Below, one piece after another: positions 1 through 10,759 of a DNA stretch of 64,000 nt; within the stretch, counting starts at the first letter, position 1; the number at the start of each line of letters is the position of its first letter. The notes below the pieces were generated by a model. It was not told the origin of the DNA, did no database searches, and saw only the letters and a list, made by a program, of their open reading frames with translations. This DNA is from Harmothoe impar (Eukaryota; Annelida; Polychaeta; Phyllodocida; Polynoidae), in contig OX381720.1 in NCBI GenBank assembly GCA_947462335.1, positions 65,121,946 through 65,185,945 on the forward strand, read 5' to 3'. The translations under genes and the position numbers were made by a program.

Positions 1-186
1 ACTCACCCCCTGTATACATACAGTATATATACCACAACTCACCCCCTGTATACATACAGTATATATACCATAACTCACCCCCTGTATACATACAGTATAT
101 ATAACACAACTCACCCCCTGTATACATACAGTATATATACCACAACTCACCCCCTGTATACATACAGTATATATAACACAACTCAC
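1..186. repeat. 36-bp minisatellite, about 5 copies
   Basis: The unit begins ACTCACCCCCTGTATACATA and recurs every 36 bases up to the edge of the TRPT1 exon. On the minus strand each unit contains GGGG|GTGAGT, the same splice-donor context that ends the exon at 187. The array may continue left of the window. Confidence 0.9.
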
Positions 187-312
187 CCCCCTGGTGCACG
201 GTGAGCCCTTCCCGTGCCGCCCCGTACCGCAGGAAGTAGGTCAGCCGCTTCCCGAGCCGCTCCCTCCACTCAGCCTCCCGGTCCTTGCTGTACTGACTCC
301 TCTCTGGGCTCT

Positions 313-385
<73 letters not shown>

Positions 386-421
386 GCCCTGCGCCTCATC
401 TACACCGTCTGCAGGCTCCAT
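187..421 (-). CDS. TRPT1: tRNA 2'-phosphotransferase (TRPT1/Tpt1/KptA family), first coding exon
   Basis: Tpt1-family enzymes remove the 2'-phosphate left at tRNA splice junctions by transferring it to NAD+. The exon starts at ATG (421). It encodes a short acidic N-terminus, a run of Gln-Gly dipeptides from the CCCTGT repeat, and then the start of the Tpt1 domain: RLGKRLTYFLRYGAAREGL aligns with the family's SK-x-LSY-x-LRHGA-x-x-x-GL signature. The usual LRH is LRY here. I checked all 78 codons and they are open. The exon ends CAG GGG G|GTGAGT, a consensus donor in phase 1, so the remaining exons lie to the left outside the window. No donor-independent stop follows before position 1. The family call rests on the N-terminal signature only; the catalytic region is not visible. 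Confidence 0.72.
314..385. repeat. CCCTGT hexanucleotide repeat inside TRPT1 exon 1
   Basis: About 12 perfect hexamers. On the minus strand they encode alternating Gln-Gly in frame with the TRPT1 exon. Length changes in whole hexamers keep the frame, so copy number can vary without breaking the protein. Confidence 0.9.
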
Positions 422-1077
422 GCTGTCTGGTGGTGCTGGTAGTTCAGGTCAGTTCTGGAACAAGAGAAGAGACAGCTTTATCAAATTGGGAATCGTAAGC
501 TTTATTGTAAGCAAATTGAGATATGTATATGTAAGCTCAATATGTCAAATCAATTTAAGTCATTAGTTTAACATTAGGGTTTGGTTGATTTTTATACACA
601 AATTTTATTTTGGACTCCTGATATAGGGGGTCAACATTTTTCAGCCCCATCCCCTGAGACCATCTTGGCTCTCACAATGTGGAAAACTTTTAGCCAGAAG
701 GAAAGAATTTCTAGCCCTCCCCCCCTCAAAAAGGGTCCAATTCTTTTTCTTTTTTGATTCCCTGTTTGCTTTCCACCAACCCCTACGGTGTCCCTGTTGT
801 TAAACAAGCCTTACCTAGAAGTAGTCATGAGGCAAATTTGTCTCAATAAAGCAGGTAACAGCGGATTATGAGCACGCTGTAGAAACACTCAGCCATTTAC
901 TTATTGTTCAAATGATGTAATATGTAAAATGTAAAATATATAGGCTGCGTCTTCATCAAAAGGACATCCCTGCACCCTAAACACAGCACTGAGAGCACAC
1001 TGAAAAAGTAAACTTGTCCCCAGGACAGTCTAAGTAAATGTCATGAAATAAACAAGTCGAAAATCGTCTTACCTATC
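422..1077. other. upstream region of TRPT1, no gene seen
   Basis: This holds the expected 5' region of the minus-strand TRPT1 exon and AT-rich unique sequence. There is an AATAAA at about 844 on the plus strand but no coding exon I can support. No TATA box or CpG-rich promoter stands out. Confidence 0.4.
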
Positions 1078-2425
1078 AGACCTACCTGTGTTATAGCGTA
1101 CCTATCTGCAGTCTGCTCCCAGACCTACCTGTGTTATAGTGTACCAAGCTGCAGTCTGCTCCCAGACCTACCCCTGGTATAGTGTACCTAGCTGCAGTCT
1201 GCTCCCAGACCTACCCCTGTTATAGTGTACCTAGCTGCAGTCTGCTCCCAGACCTACCTCTGTTATAGTGTACCTAGCTGCAGTCTGCTCCCAGACCTAC
1301 CTGTGTTATAGTGTACCTAGCTCCTGTTTGCTCCCAGACCTACCTGTGTTATAGTGTACCTATCTGCAGTCTGCTCCCAGACCTACCCCTGGTATAGTGT
1401 ACCTAGCTGCAGTCTGCTCCCAGACCTACCCCTGTTATAGTGTACCTAGCTGCAGTCTGCTCCCAGACCTACCTGTGTTATAGCGTACCTAGCTGCAGTC
1501 TGCTCCCAGACCTACCTGTGTTATAGTGTACCTAGCTCCTGTTTGCTCCCAGACCTACCTGTGTTATAGTGTACCTAGCTGCAGTCTGCTCCCAGACCTA
1601 CCTGTGTTATAGCGTACCTAGCTGCAGTCTGCTCCCAGACCTACCTGTGTTATAGTGTACCTAGCTGCAGTCTGCTCCCAGACCTACCTGTGTTATAGTG
1701 TACCTGCAGTCTGCTCCCAGACCTACCCCTGTCATAGTGTACCTAGCTACAGTCTGCTCCCAGACCTACCTGTGTTATAGTGTACCTAGCTGCAGTCTGC
1801 TCCCAGACCTACCCCTGTTATAGTGTACCTAGCTGCAGTCTGCTCCCAGATCTACCTGTGTTATACTTTACCTAGCTGCAGTCTGCTCCCAGACCTACCC
1901 CTGTCATAGTGTACCAAGGTGCAGTCTGCTCCCAGACATACCTGTGTTATAGTGTACCTAGATGCAGTCTGCTCCCAGACCTACCCCTGTTATAGTGTAC
2001 CAAGCTGCAGTCTGCTCCCAGACCTACCCCTGTCATAGTGTACCTAGCTGCAGTCTGCTCCCAGACCTACCCCTGTCATAGTGTACCAAGCTGCAGTCTG
2101 ATCCCAGACCTACCTGTGTTATAGTGTACCTAGCTGCAGTCTGCTCCCAGATCTACCTGTGTTATACTTTACCTAGCTGCAGTCTGCTCCCAGACCTACC
2201 CCTGTCATAGTGTACCAAGCTGCAGTCTGCTCCCAGACCTACCCCTGTCATAGTGTACCAAGCTGCAGTCTGCTCCCAGACCTACCTGTGTTATAGTGTA
2301 CCGAGATGCAGCCTGCTCCCAGACCTACCTGTGTTATAGTGTACCTAGCTGCAGTCTGCTCCCAGACCTACCCCTGTTATAGTGTACCTGGCTGCAGTCT
2401 GCTCCCAGACCTACCTTTGTTACAG
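1078..2425. repeat. 43-bp minisatellite, about 31 copies
   Basis: The unit begins AGACCTACCTGTGTTATAGT. Variant positions recur in blocks: CCTGTGTTAT against CCCTGTCAT or CCCTGGTAT, and CTAGCTGCAG against CAAGCTGCAG. This indicates higher-order amplification of several units at a time. Non-coding. Confidence 0.95.
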
Positions 2426-2792
2426 CATGTAGTGTGTCGTTATACGTCCTAGTTGTCCACACGTGTGTCCCTCTCAGTGTGTAGTCTGTGTACACGTGTA
2501 GCGGTGTATGTCGTGTATACCTCCAGCCCTGTGTCCTTATCAGTATCAGTGTGGATGGTGTATACAGGTTTATGTAGGCTGTGTACTGACTGCGGACACG
2601 GCCTGCTTACCTCCTCTGGTGCAATGTGTCTGTGTGTGGGTGGGGGGGGGGGTCCTCCAGTGTGGTGCAACACCAGTCTGGCAGTACGGGCTGCTCGGTA
2701 ACCTAGAGTAGACGTGCCAGTTCCCACTGTGGTGTTATATATCAAACCCTGACACCTAGAGTAGACGTGCCAGGCCCCACTCTGGTGTAATA
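2426..2792. other. unique spacer with two copies of a ~50-bp word
   Basis: CCTAGAGTAGACGTGCCAG occurs twice here (about 2702 and 2755), and a relative occurs inside each segmental-duplication copy (about 3570 and 12155). A poly-G run sits at 2641-2652. No gene is supported. Confidence 0.5.
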
Positions 2793-3905
2793 TACGAAAG
2801 GGGCCGATCTCTGAGACTGGAGGAGAGTGGATCATGTAGTTCCTAACTGTGCCACTGGCAGTCACTCAGATCGATTTGCACATTTGTAGTTTACAAACCC
2901 TACTGACTGCACCCAGCACAGGGCACTGCGTTTGTTTGATCCCCAATCAGCCATAAATAGCACAACTAGACAACTCTATTACCTTGAACCAGTTGACCCA
3001 GCCTGGTCAGGTGAAATTGGGAGGGGGACCATGAATCAGGCTTGGCTTGGTATGAAACATTCTATAAAACCAGGATAAAGCTATCACAACCTCCTTAAAT
3101 TAATCATTGAACTAGGCTTCTAGGGATACACAATGCAGAAAGGAATCCTTGTGTATTCAAGTGTTTATTTTTAACCGAATCCATGGGATGTGGTCTATTC
3201 AAGGGGTATACTGTACTGTTTTCTGTGGACACATAAGTGGTAGTCTAGACAGTCCGTACACTGGTGGGTATCAATAGTATTGTATACTACCGCTGGCATA
3301 GTCTAACTGCTGGTCACACCAGTGCAACTTATGTAGAGCAGTGAATTGCTGGAAGGGAACAACCAGCATCCTATTTCTTGGTTGCCTGAGCCATTATTTT
3401 GGGGGTACTTTGCTAGGGAAAATGATCCTACAGTGCTGTGACATGCCTGGATCTCAGGGTTTGTGCTTGGGCGATTATAAATTTAACTGAGGTGATATAT
3501 ATACTCAACGACCCTGGCAAAGGATTTTACGATTTGGTTTGAGAAGTCTTAGCCTTTAAACTCTGACACCTAGAGTAGACGTCCAGGCGCCACTATGGTG
3601 TCATAAATTAAATTCTATGTCTTGAGTTCCGCCATTATAAGTCTGACTTACTGCCCAGTAGAGCATTGCACAGGTACACATAACTTCAATATTGTATTTT
3701 ACTTTAAATTCTCGATCTAGTGATATCATGATGATGCTATACATGTAGGCCTAACTTAGCTAGTCCTTTACTTTACACTGGGATATACCTGTGTAATTTA
3801 TTTCATGGTGAATACGGACTGTCAAGGTTACAGCAATGGGAGGGCAATTGTAGCACGCTGTGGCCGTATTGCACGCTCTGAGCGTCACTTGACCAGCGCG
3901 AAATT

Positions 3906-3917
3906 CAAAATGGCGGC
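3906..3917 (+). promoter_or_regulatory. YY1-type initiator overlapping a start codon (copy A)
   Basis: CAAAATGGCGGC is the consensus YY1 site (AANATGGCGGC). It overlaps the ATG of the following exon, as in many metazoan TATA-less promoters. Just upstream (3850-3900) is a CpG-rich stretch with TTGCACGCTCTGAGCGTCAC. Copy B repeats it at 12492-12503. Confidence 0.6.
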
Positions 3918-4046
3918 CGACATCGTGGAAGTAAACAAACATGGTTCTTTGCCAACTATTTACTGGCTTAATCGGCTAGTATGTAGATTGAGGTATCCTC
4001 TTTCCAATGGTACCAAGAGCGATATGAAGTACATCCAGCGTAGATG
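3910..4046 (+). CDS. candidate first coding exon of an unrecognised gene (copy A)
   Basis: Starts at the ATG within the YY1 motif and encodes 45 codons beginning MAADIVEVNKHGSL. It stops at AGATG|GTGAGA, a good splice donor in phase 2; without splicing the frame ends at TGA four bases later. The coding part is conserved with copy B (12496-12632) even though flanking repeats differ in size. I do not recognise the protein, and downstream exons are not identified. The alternative is a short unspliced 46-aa ORF or a promoter-derived non-coding transcript. Confidence 0.4.
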
Positions 4047-4984
4047 GTGAGAACAGGTGCAGCTCACTGAGGGTGCACTAGAACAGTGGGTATGTCCTCA
4101 ACCTGCTGACTGCTGCAGGAATCACAACTAGGTGTGGCAGCCTTCTCATGTTGTGTTTGTAGTGTTCTGTATTTCCATCAGGAGCAACAATGCTCTGCAG
4201 TGAGCCTGTTGAAAACGAATATAAAAGAAAACCTTAATAGACATTGCATATTTGTGAATTGTGATCTTACATAGCCTTGTTACCCCATAATGATGGTCAG
4301 ACATGAGGGCGATGACCCGAGTTAGTTTTTTTTTTTTAAACTAATCATAATGAAAAGTTCAGTTTAACATTATTCAAGGCTAAAAAATGCCATGTAAAGA
4401 AAAGTCCAACTCATTGACGTCAGAGTGGCTGAACACGGGTTAGGTGATGGTATCAGGAACTGAGAAACAGGCTGTTCTACTTAGAACTAATTCAGAAGTG
4501 AATGTCGGATGCTCCTTTCGCATGATGGATAGCGTATTTTGACTTGTAGAAAATAGTTTGTTTTAATCTCCCGTTTCCTAATACTGTCAAAATACGGTAC
4601 TGTTTTACAGGTTTGGTTTTGCAAATTCATGCCATGACATTCCGGGGGGAAAATAGGCAGTTTTTCTGAGTATGAGAAGACGTAAACACATCTATCCCGT
4701 TTGTTTTATCCTGGTGTACAAAAAGAACTTATACAGCTTGAAAATATTTGACAACAGCATTGGTTATACTTAAGACGCTTGTCTTAGCTATTAGAGTAGA
4801 ATAACAATTTGCGTGAATACTCGAAAAGGTATCCCTTTGGCTTTCATTTTTCATGGCTCTGTTTATGAACAGTCTACTTGATGTCAGAAGTGTGAATACA
4901 AGTTTCTCTGTGTTCTGTGAGGCTGTTCACCAGGTGTCAGCACCTGTTGGACCTCTACTGGATACCAAGATACACAGCATAGAC

Positions 4985-5585
4985 CTGTGTCTTTAGTTCC
5001 TGACAGTTCTACGTAGTACGGGCCTGTGTGTTAGTGCTAAGTGGTACAGGCCTGTGTCTTAGTGCTGTGTGTCTTAGTGCTAAGTAGTGCAGGCCTGTGT
5101 CTTAGTGCTAAGTAGTACAGGCCTGTGTGTTAGTGCTAAGTGGTACAGGCCTGTGTCTTAGTGCTGTGTGTCTTAGTGCTAAGTAGTGCAGGCCTGTGTC
5201 TTAGTGCTAAGTAGTACAGGCCTGTGTGTTAGTGCTAAGTGGTACAGGCCTGTGTCTTAGTGCTGTGTGTCTTAGTGCTAAGTAGTGCAGGCCTGTGTCT
5301 TAGTGCTAAGTAGTACAGGCCTGTGTGTTAGTGCTAAGTGGTACAGGCCTGTGTCTTAGTGCTGTGTGTCTTAGTGCTAAGTAGTGCAGGCCTGTGTCTT
5401 AGTGCTAAGTAGTACAGGCCTGTGTCTTAGTGCTTAGTAGTACAGGCCTGTGTCTTAGTGCTCTGTGTCTTAGTGCTAAGTAGTGCAGGCCTGTGTCTTA
5501 GTGCTCTGTGTCTAAGTGCTAAGTAGTGCAGGCCTGTGTCTTAGTGCTCTGTGTCTTAGTGCTAAGTAGTGCAGGCCTGTGCCTT
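4985..5585. repeat. 28-bp minisatellite (copy A), ~0.6 kb
   Basis: The unit is built on AGGCCTGTGTCTTAGTGCTA plus AGTAGTAC, with half-length 14-bp insertions (TGTGTCTTAGTGCT). A ~110-bp higher-order block is repeated several times between 5036 and 5400. Non-coding. Confidence 0.93.
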
Positions 5586-5804
5586 GTTCTCATTGTTAGA
5601 CAGATGTATTTCCACCATAACTGTATAATATTAGACAAAAGAAATTGACTCATTGGAATCGTTTGCATATTTTATTGGATGCTATGATCATAAGTTATCA
5701 GATGTTCCCTGACCTTATGTTGTATGTGGATACTTTACATTTAGGTGTGTACAGCTTTATAGAATGTAGACGCTTCTTGTTAACCAGATAATTAACACAT
5801 GGGC

Positions 5805-6700
5805 TGTTCCACGGTATTTCAGCAAGTGGTCCCCGCATGACCCCCTCAGATCATAATACTTTTCCACCTAGATGAAGATGTATGTAGTCGTGACCACATG
5901 CAAAATTGTAGCATCCAACACCCGTAATTTTCCGAAAATTTGGCCACTGAACATGAGGGGGTTTGGCCCTCAGTTTGCAAAATCCCAATTTGGTGTCATC
6001 TTCAATATTTTCAGGATGCAATGAGTTAGAGGTCTGGTATTGCTTGAGCTGTCTCACACATTCATACACTCTTGAGAAATGCCAATATTAGGAGGTTTTG
6101 ATAAAGGCTTATACTTGAACAATGAGCATAAATGGTGGTGAATTTTCCTGCTTGAACTGAAATTTGAAAAGGTTTGAAAATTCATAGCATCAAAACCGTT
6201 ACTTTAAATGCCCTAGAAATCGGGATTCCAAATGTAAATGAAGGTCAATCAAAGTCAATCAAAGATGCAGTGTCTGCCATGATATGCAAATCCAATATGG
6301 CCGCCTCAAAAAGGGCAAAAATCAATATTTGCCACTTTTCAATGCCCAATTTTGGTTGGAGGGATAAATAGTACCAGCTAATGCTCTTCACCAATCTAAA
6401 GGCCATTATGTGCCTTAAGTTTGATAGCAATATGGTATTGGTCCTATGTCTCGTTCTGGTGAAAATCGAGGCACAGAAAATAGTAAATATGGTATTTTCC
6501 AATGATTTGTATTTTTCATGATTCTCTTTAAAATAATTAAATATACAAAGTCAAAGCACAAAGTGGTCAAAATCTCAGAAAGTTACGGGAGTTGGATGCT
6601 ACAATTTTGCATGTGGTCATGAACTACATACTTCTTCATGTAGGTAGAAAATTATTAAGATCTGAGGGGGTCATGCGGGGAGAGTTCCTCAAATCTGTCT
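5805..6700. mobile_element. foldback/MITE-like element with long inverted arms (copy A)
   Basis: The arm at about 5825-5945 (CCCCGCATGACCCCCTCAGA ...) is the reverse complement of the arm at about 6560-6690 (... TCTGAGGGGGTCATGCGGGG). They enclose about 600 bp with no transposase. Short ORFs inside are not protein-like. The same structure recurs in copy B, so it predates the segmental duplication. I see no clear target duplication. Confidence 0.55.
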
Positions 6701-7009
6701 TTATACGGCGGAATGGCTCACATTGTTCTCTATTTTTGCTGTTAAAAGCACATGAAACACATTTAAAATCATCTCAAATATTTCGGAAAATCACAAAGTT
6801 TTCTTTTACTGATTTCATGAAATGAAAAGATGTGATATTCAAAAAATGTTTTTGGTATCTCCTCAGAATCAATGATTGTGTTAACAAACAAGGCTCGGCA
6901 ACTTTTCACACAACATTTTCAAGCAGGAATGTTTGAGTGTATGTCATCGAGGGACATGTTCACTCCAATTCAGATATGCATTGAAGAATTATACAAACAT
7001 ATTGGGTGA

Positions 7010-7318
7010 ATGACTCTGTTATCCAGCTGATGTATCGGGGAATGACTCTGTAGTCCAGCTGACGTATTGGGGAATGACTCTGTAGTCCAGCTGACGTATT
7101 GGGGAATGACTCTGTAGTCCAGCTGACGTATTGGGGAATGACTCTGTAGTCCAGCTGACGTATTGGGGGAATGACTCTGTAGTCCAGCTGATGTATTGGG
7201 TGAATGACTCTGTAGTCCAGCTGACGTATTGGGTGAATGACTCTGTAGTCCAGCTGACGTATTGGGGGAATGACTCTGTAGTCCAGCTGACGTATTGGGT
7301 GAATGACTCTGTAGTGGT
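7010..7318. repeat. 33-bp minisatellite (copy A, first block)
   Basis: About 9 units of CTGTAGTCCAGCTGACGTAT plus TGGGGGAATGACT. The unit contains CAGCTG and TGACGT. It is separated from the second block (7521-8135) by ~200 bp of unique AT-rich sequence that is absent at the corresponding place in copy B. Confidence 0.93.
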
Positions 7319-7520
7319 ATGGCTCATACAACAGTTCTACTGACGAGCCTATCACTACTTTGTTGCTTGATGCATCCTTGTATGTATCATATTTATTGTA
7401 CTACCGTAAAAATGTTCTGAACATAATATCTTGTGATACATACACTCATACGGACTACCGAGAAAATTGTCAAACTCATGTAAAATTTTCAAGCAATAAA
7501 GTTTAAATTTGTTCAAAAAA

Positions 7521-8135
7521 GTAGTCCAGCTGACGTATTGGGGAATGACTCTGTAGTCCAGCTGACGTGTTGGGGGAATGACTCTGTAGTCCAGCTGACG
7601 TATTGAGGGATGACTCTGTAGTCCAGCTGACGTATTGAGGGATGACTCTGTAGTCCAGCTGACGTATTGGGGAATGACTCTGTAGTCCAGCTGACGTATT
7701 GGGGGAATGACCCTGTAGTCCAGCTGACGTATTGGGGGGGTGACTCTGTAGTCCAGCTGACATATTGGGGGAATGACTCTGTAGTCCAGCTGACGTATTG
7801 GGGGAATGACCCTGTAGTCCAGCTGATGTATTGGGTGAAAGACTCTGTAGTCCAGCTGACGTATTGGGGGATGACTCTGTAGTCCAGCTGACGTATTGGG
7901 GGAATGACCCTGTAGTCCAGCTGATGTATTGGGTGAAAGACTCTGTAGTCCAGCTGACGTATTGGGGGATGACTCTGTAGTCCAGCTGACGTTTTGGGGA
8001 ATGACTCTGTAGTCCAGCTGACGTATTGGGGGATGACTCTGTAGTCCAGCTGACGTATTGGGGGATGACTCTGTAGTCCAGCTGACGTATTGGGGAATGA
8101 CTCTGTAGTCCAGCTGACGTATTGGGGAATGACTA
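7521..8135. repeat. 33-bp minisatellite (copy A, second block)
   Basis: About 19 further units of the same 32-33-bp repeat. Short same-phase ORFs of the type VVQLTYWGNDS are repeat artefacts. Confidence 0.93.
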
Positions 8136-8415
8136 GAAGTTGTCTACCTTTTGTAGTCTAAATTCTGTAGTGTTTTTTCGTAGTTTCAGTTCTGAACTAT
8201 GGATGGTTAGATTTATGCATAACTCATTTCTAAGGTTTAGCTAGAGGTATTACCAATAGAAGTTACGTTACTATTGCTTGCAGTTGTAGATTCACCTATT
8301 GTGGAGAAATATTGTGGGTACACTGACTGCAGATACAGGGTAGCTCATCATTGACAATACACAGCACATCACCTATTGTTGACTGCAGGGTGGTAACTTA
8401 TCATTGACAATATAC

Positions 8416-8421
8416 AGCACA
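8416..8421. repeat. target-site duplication, left (AGCACA)
   Basis: Six bases directly repeated at 11266-11271 on the far side of the first Polinton. Six-base duplications are characteristic of Polinton/Maverick integration. Confidence 0.85.
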
Positions 8422-8487
8422 AGTAGTATAGTATGTATCGGAACGGGACTATAGTTAACTAATGTTTATTACTCAATCGACCTGCAG

Positions 8488-8783
8488 CCAATCAGAAGCC
8501 TCCATTTGACCGGAAGTGACGTCACATGCCCATATAAGGGCATACCGGAAGTGACGTCACGTGACCTTGACCTAGTTAGAGGTCAAGGTCATGACTCAGC
8601 CAATCAGAGGCTTCCATTTGACCGGAAGTGACGTCACAAGCCCATATAAGGGCATACCGGAAGTGACGTCATGTGACCTTCACATGTCCATATAAGGGCA
8701 TACCGGAAGTGACGTCACGTGACCTTGACTTAGTTAGAGGCTTCTGATTGGCTGGTACACCGGAAGTGACCCATTATGCAAAT
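8488..8783. promoter_or_regulatory. dense transcription-factor site array in Polinton 1 left terminus
   Basis: Textbook sites seen: NF-Y CCAATCAG at 8488, 8600 and inverted at 8744. ETS-CRE composite CCGGAAGTGACGTCA at 8510, 8545, 8622, 8657 and 8703. SRF CArG box CCATATAAGG at 8530, 8642 and 8688. USF-type GTCACGTGAC at 8556 and about 8714. Nuclear-receptor pair AGGTCAAGGTCA at 8580. AP-1 TGACTCA at 8592. Octamer ATGCAAAT at 8776. The sites are visible; their use as an enhancer/promoter is inferred. Confidence 0.65.
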
Positions 8784-9169
8784 GAGGGGACTACTTCTGG
8801 TCAAATGGAGACCTCTGATTGGTTGGGTCATGAAGAAATGTGTCTCTTAATTTAATTTTGTTTAGGAAGTGATCGACTTTAGGATCACGTGACCGGAAGC
8901 GACCTGATGAGTCACGTGACTAGAAGTGACGACGACACATGCCTTAATTAGGCGATCAGCAGCGACTGGAGGAAGTGTCACTTTAAGAGGACACGCTAGT
9001 TAATTGTTATAATTTTTTTTACTTACTAATAAAAGAAGACGTATGAAAATAAAACACAACAATAATTTTATTTATTTTATTATTTTCTTTTTTTTCAATT
9101 CTAATAAACACGCTATTTTTGAAAAGATGCGCTCAATCAATCAATAACACACTTTTTTTTCATATTTTA

Positions 9170-9672
9170 AAGGACTCGTTGTCACACCGTTCGAATGCAC
9201 GCGACGCTTATAATACAAGTAGCGCACGTCATCTTTCTCTATGGTGTAAGTGTCCATTTTTGATTCGTACCACTTTGAAATTTCTATTTACCGCAAGGAG
9301 AGTTTTTCGTTTTCGAAAACATCTAAGAAGACGACTGGTTCTTTAGGGTTTTGTTACTTCTGTACACTTTTTGCACGCTATCTTTTTTTTTGGGATTTTC
9401 TTTCACCGGTGCCGCTGACTCGATCGTAGCAAATGTAAGTCTTAGGGTTGAGACTTAGGATCCCGTCACCTTCTCACGCCGCTTTCATAAGCTCCGAAGT
9501 TCTCAGATCGTGAAGGTAACGTCTTTCACAACATCCGCCGGGCGGCGGACACCATTTTCACACTTTTTTTCCGTTTTTATCTTCACGAAAAGCTCTAAGT
9601 GATCGTCACACACCGATGTCGGAATCCGCTTTCGTTTCTTTCTGAAGTATGTCTCTCTCAGGCGAGGTTTGA
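9170..9672 (-). pseudogene. decayed C-terminal fragment of protein-primed DNA polymerase B
   Basis: This is collinear with the last ~500 bp of the intact polymerase gene at 55625-56119. Shared features include a VKPRLRETYF-type segment and the KTYICYDR region. Reading-frame shifts and stops interrupt it. The similarity breaks off at about 9672, where the foldback sequence begins. It has the same orientation relative to the left terminus as in the second element. No polymerase activity is possible from this remnant. Confidence 0.85.
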
Positions 9673-9676
9673 CTAC

Positions 9677-10087
9677 ACAGAGGCAAATATCAGAGGCACC
9701 CAATAGCGCTAATTCTACTCTCAGACAAAGGTCAGGCACTGCTGGACTATAATAGATGGGTCAAGGGCTATTCTAGTGAGGGTCAGGCTACGCCGGACAT
9801 TCAATAACAAGCCGGAGTTTGGCAAACTTGCTTGAAAGTCTGACCATGCGGGATCCTCATGCCATAGTCTGGCAATGCTGAACTCTTGGGAGAGTATGCT
9901 GGACTCTTGCTGGCCAGACTTTCAAGCAAATTTGCCAAAGTCCAGCTTGTTATTGAATGTCCGGCGTAGCCTGACCCTCAGTAGAATAGTCCTTGACCCA
10001 TCTATTATAGTCCAGCAGGGCCTGACCCTTGTATGAGAGTAGTATTGGCGACATTGGCCGACTCTGATATTTACCCGTGTGTACGGT
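9677..10087. mobile_element. ~410-bp foldback structure nested in Polinton 1
   Basis: The left arm (about 9677-9840) and right arm (about 9905-10087) are imperfect reverse complements. For example, GTCAGGCTACGCCGGACATT is matched by AATGTCCGGCGTAGCCTGAC. The loop is ~65 bp. It lies exactly at the internal deletion joint of the Polinton. It may be a MITE or a repair-generated inverted duplication. Confidence 0.7.
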
Positions 10088-10359
10088 GGGAGGAGGGGGT
10101 TTACAGCCACAGCTTGCGCTTATAGAGCGCTACTAGCGGAGGTCTGGATGAGGAGACTACGGCGTTTGTCTTAAAAAAAAATAGCCATGGCACATGTCGA
10201 TGTCGCTTAATTATGCTCATATCTCATGGCGATTTTAAGAATTGCTCATGTCACCTGTCACTATGTTTTTCAAGCTTCATGTCAAATGTCACTAGGTCTC
10301 ATGTCGAATGTCGATGCTAAGAAACAGACATGACGTCATCTCGAATTTAGCGGTCTACA

Positions 10360-10702
10360 CTACCGCTGCTGCTGCTGCTGCTGCTTGTGCAGCTCGTGCA
10401 GCTGTTGCAGCTGCTGACAGCTGCAGCTGCTGTAGTTGCTGACGCTGTCACGGATGCTGTTGACAGATGCTGCTGCTTGTGCTGCACGTGCAGCCGCTGC
10501 TGCGGCTGCTGACGTTGTCACGGATTCTGCTGACAGATGCTACTGCTTGGGCTGCTTGCGCTGCTCGTGCAGCTGCTGCAGCTGCTGACGATGTCACGGA
10601 TACTGTTGACAGATGTGGCTGCTTGTGCTGCTTGTGCAGCTGCTGCTGCTGCTGACGATGTCACGGATGCTGCTGACAGATGCTGCTGCTTGTGCTGCAC
10701 GA
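10360..10702. repeat. CTG-rich minisatellite in Polinton 1
   Basis: Imperfect ~78-bp units made of GCTGCTGCTTGTGCTGC and GACGATGTCACGGATGCTGC. All six frames show low-complexity Leu, Ala or Cys runs, so I do not call a gene. Confidence 0.75.
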
Positions 10703-10759
10703 GACTGAGTAGCCGCTATTACTAATGCTACTAATACTAGTATGAGAAAATACATTTAG

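Larger units (their letters stand above)
2793..8421. repeat. segmental duplication, copy A
   Basis: From AAAGGGGCCGATCTCTGAGA onward this stretch matches 11391-17835 almost base for base outside the tandem arrays. The shared parts are a promoter/first exon, a 28-bp array, a foldback element and a 33-bp array. Copy A has a 0.6 kb 28-bp array (1.7 kb in B). It has about 200 bp of unique sequence splitting its 33-bp array, and it lacks about 260 bp found in B at 12790-13050. Confidence 0.92.

Noticed and set aside
1078..2425. CRISPR-like regular repeat (also 4985, 7010, 13862, 16980, 32635, 37461)
   Set aside because: Units abut head to tail with no unique spacers, and the setting is a eukaryotic genome with no cas genes. 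They are minisatellites.
3760..3942. Minus-strand ORF (MFVYFHDVGRHFEF) overlapping the YY1 promoter, also at 12346
   Set aside because: Antisense to the better supported plus-strand exon. The start and ends have no promoter or splice support.
10467..10725. Leu/Ala/Cys-rich ORFs in the first Polinton
   Set aside because: CTG-repeat frames without family resemblance.
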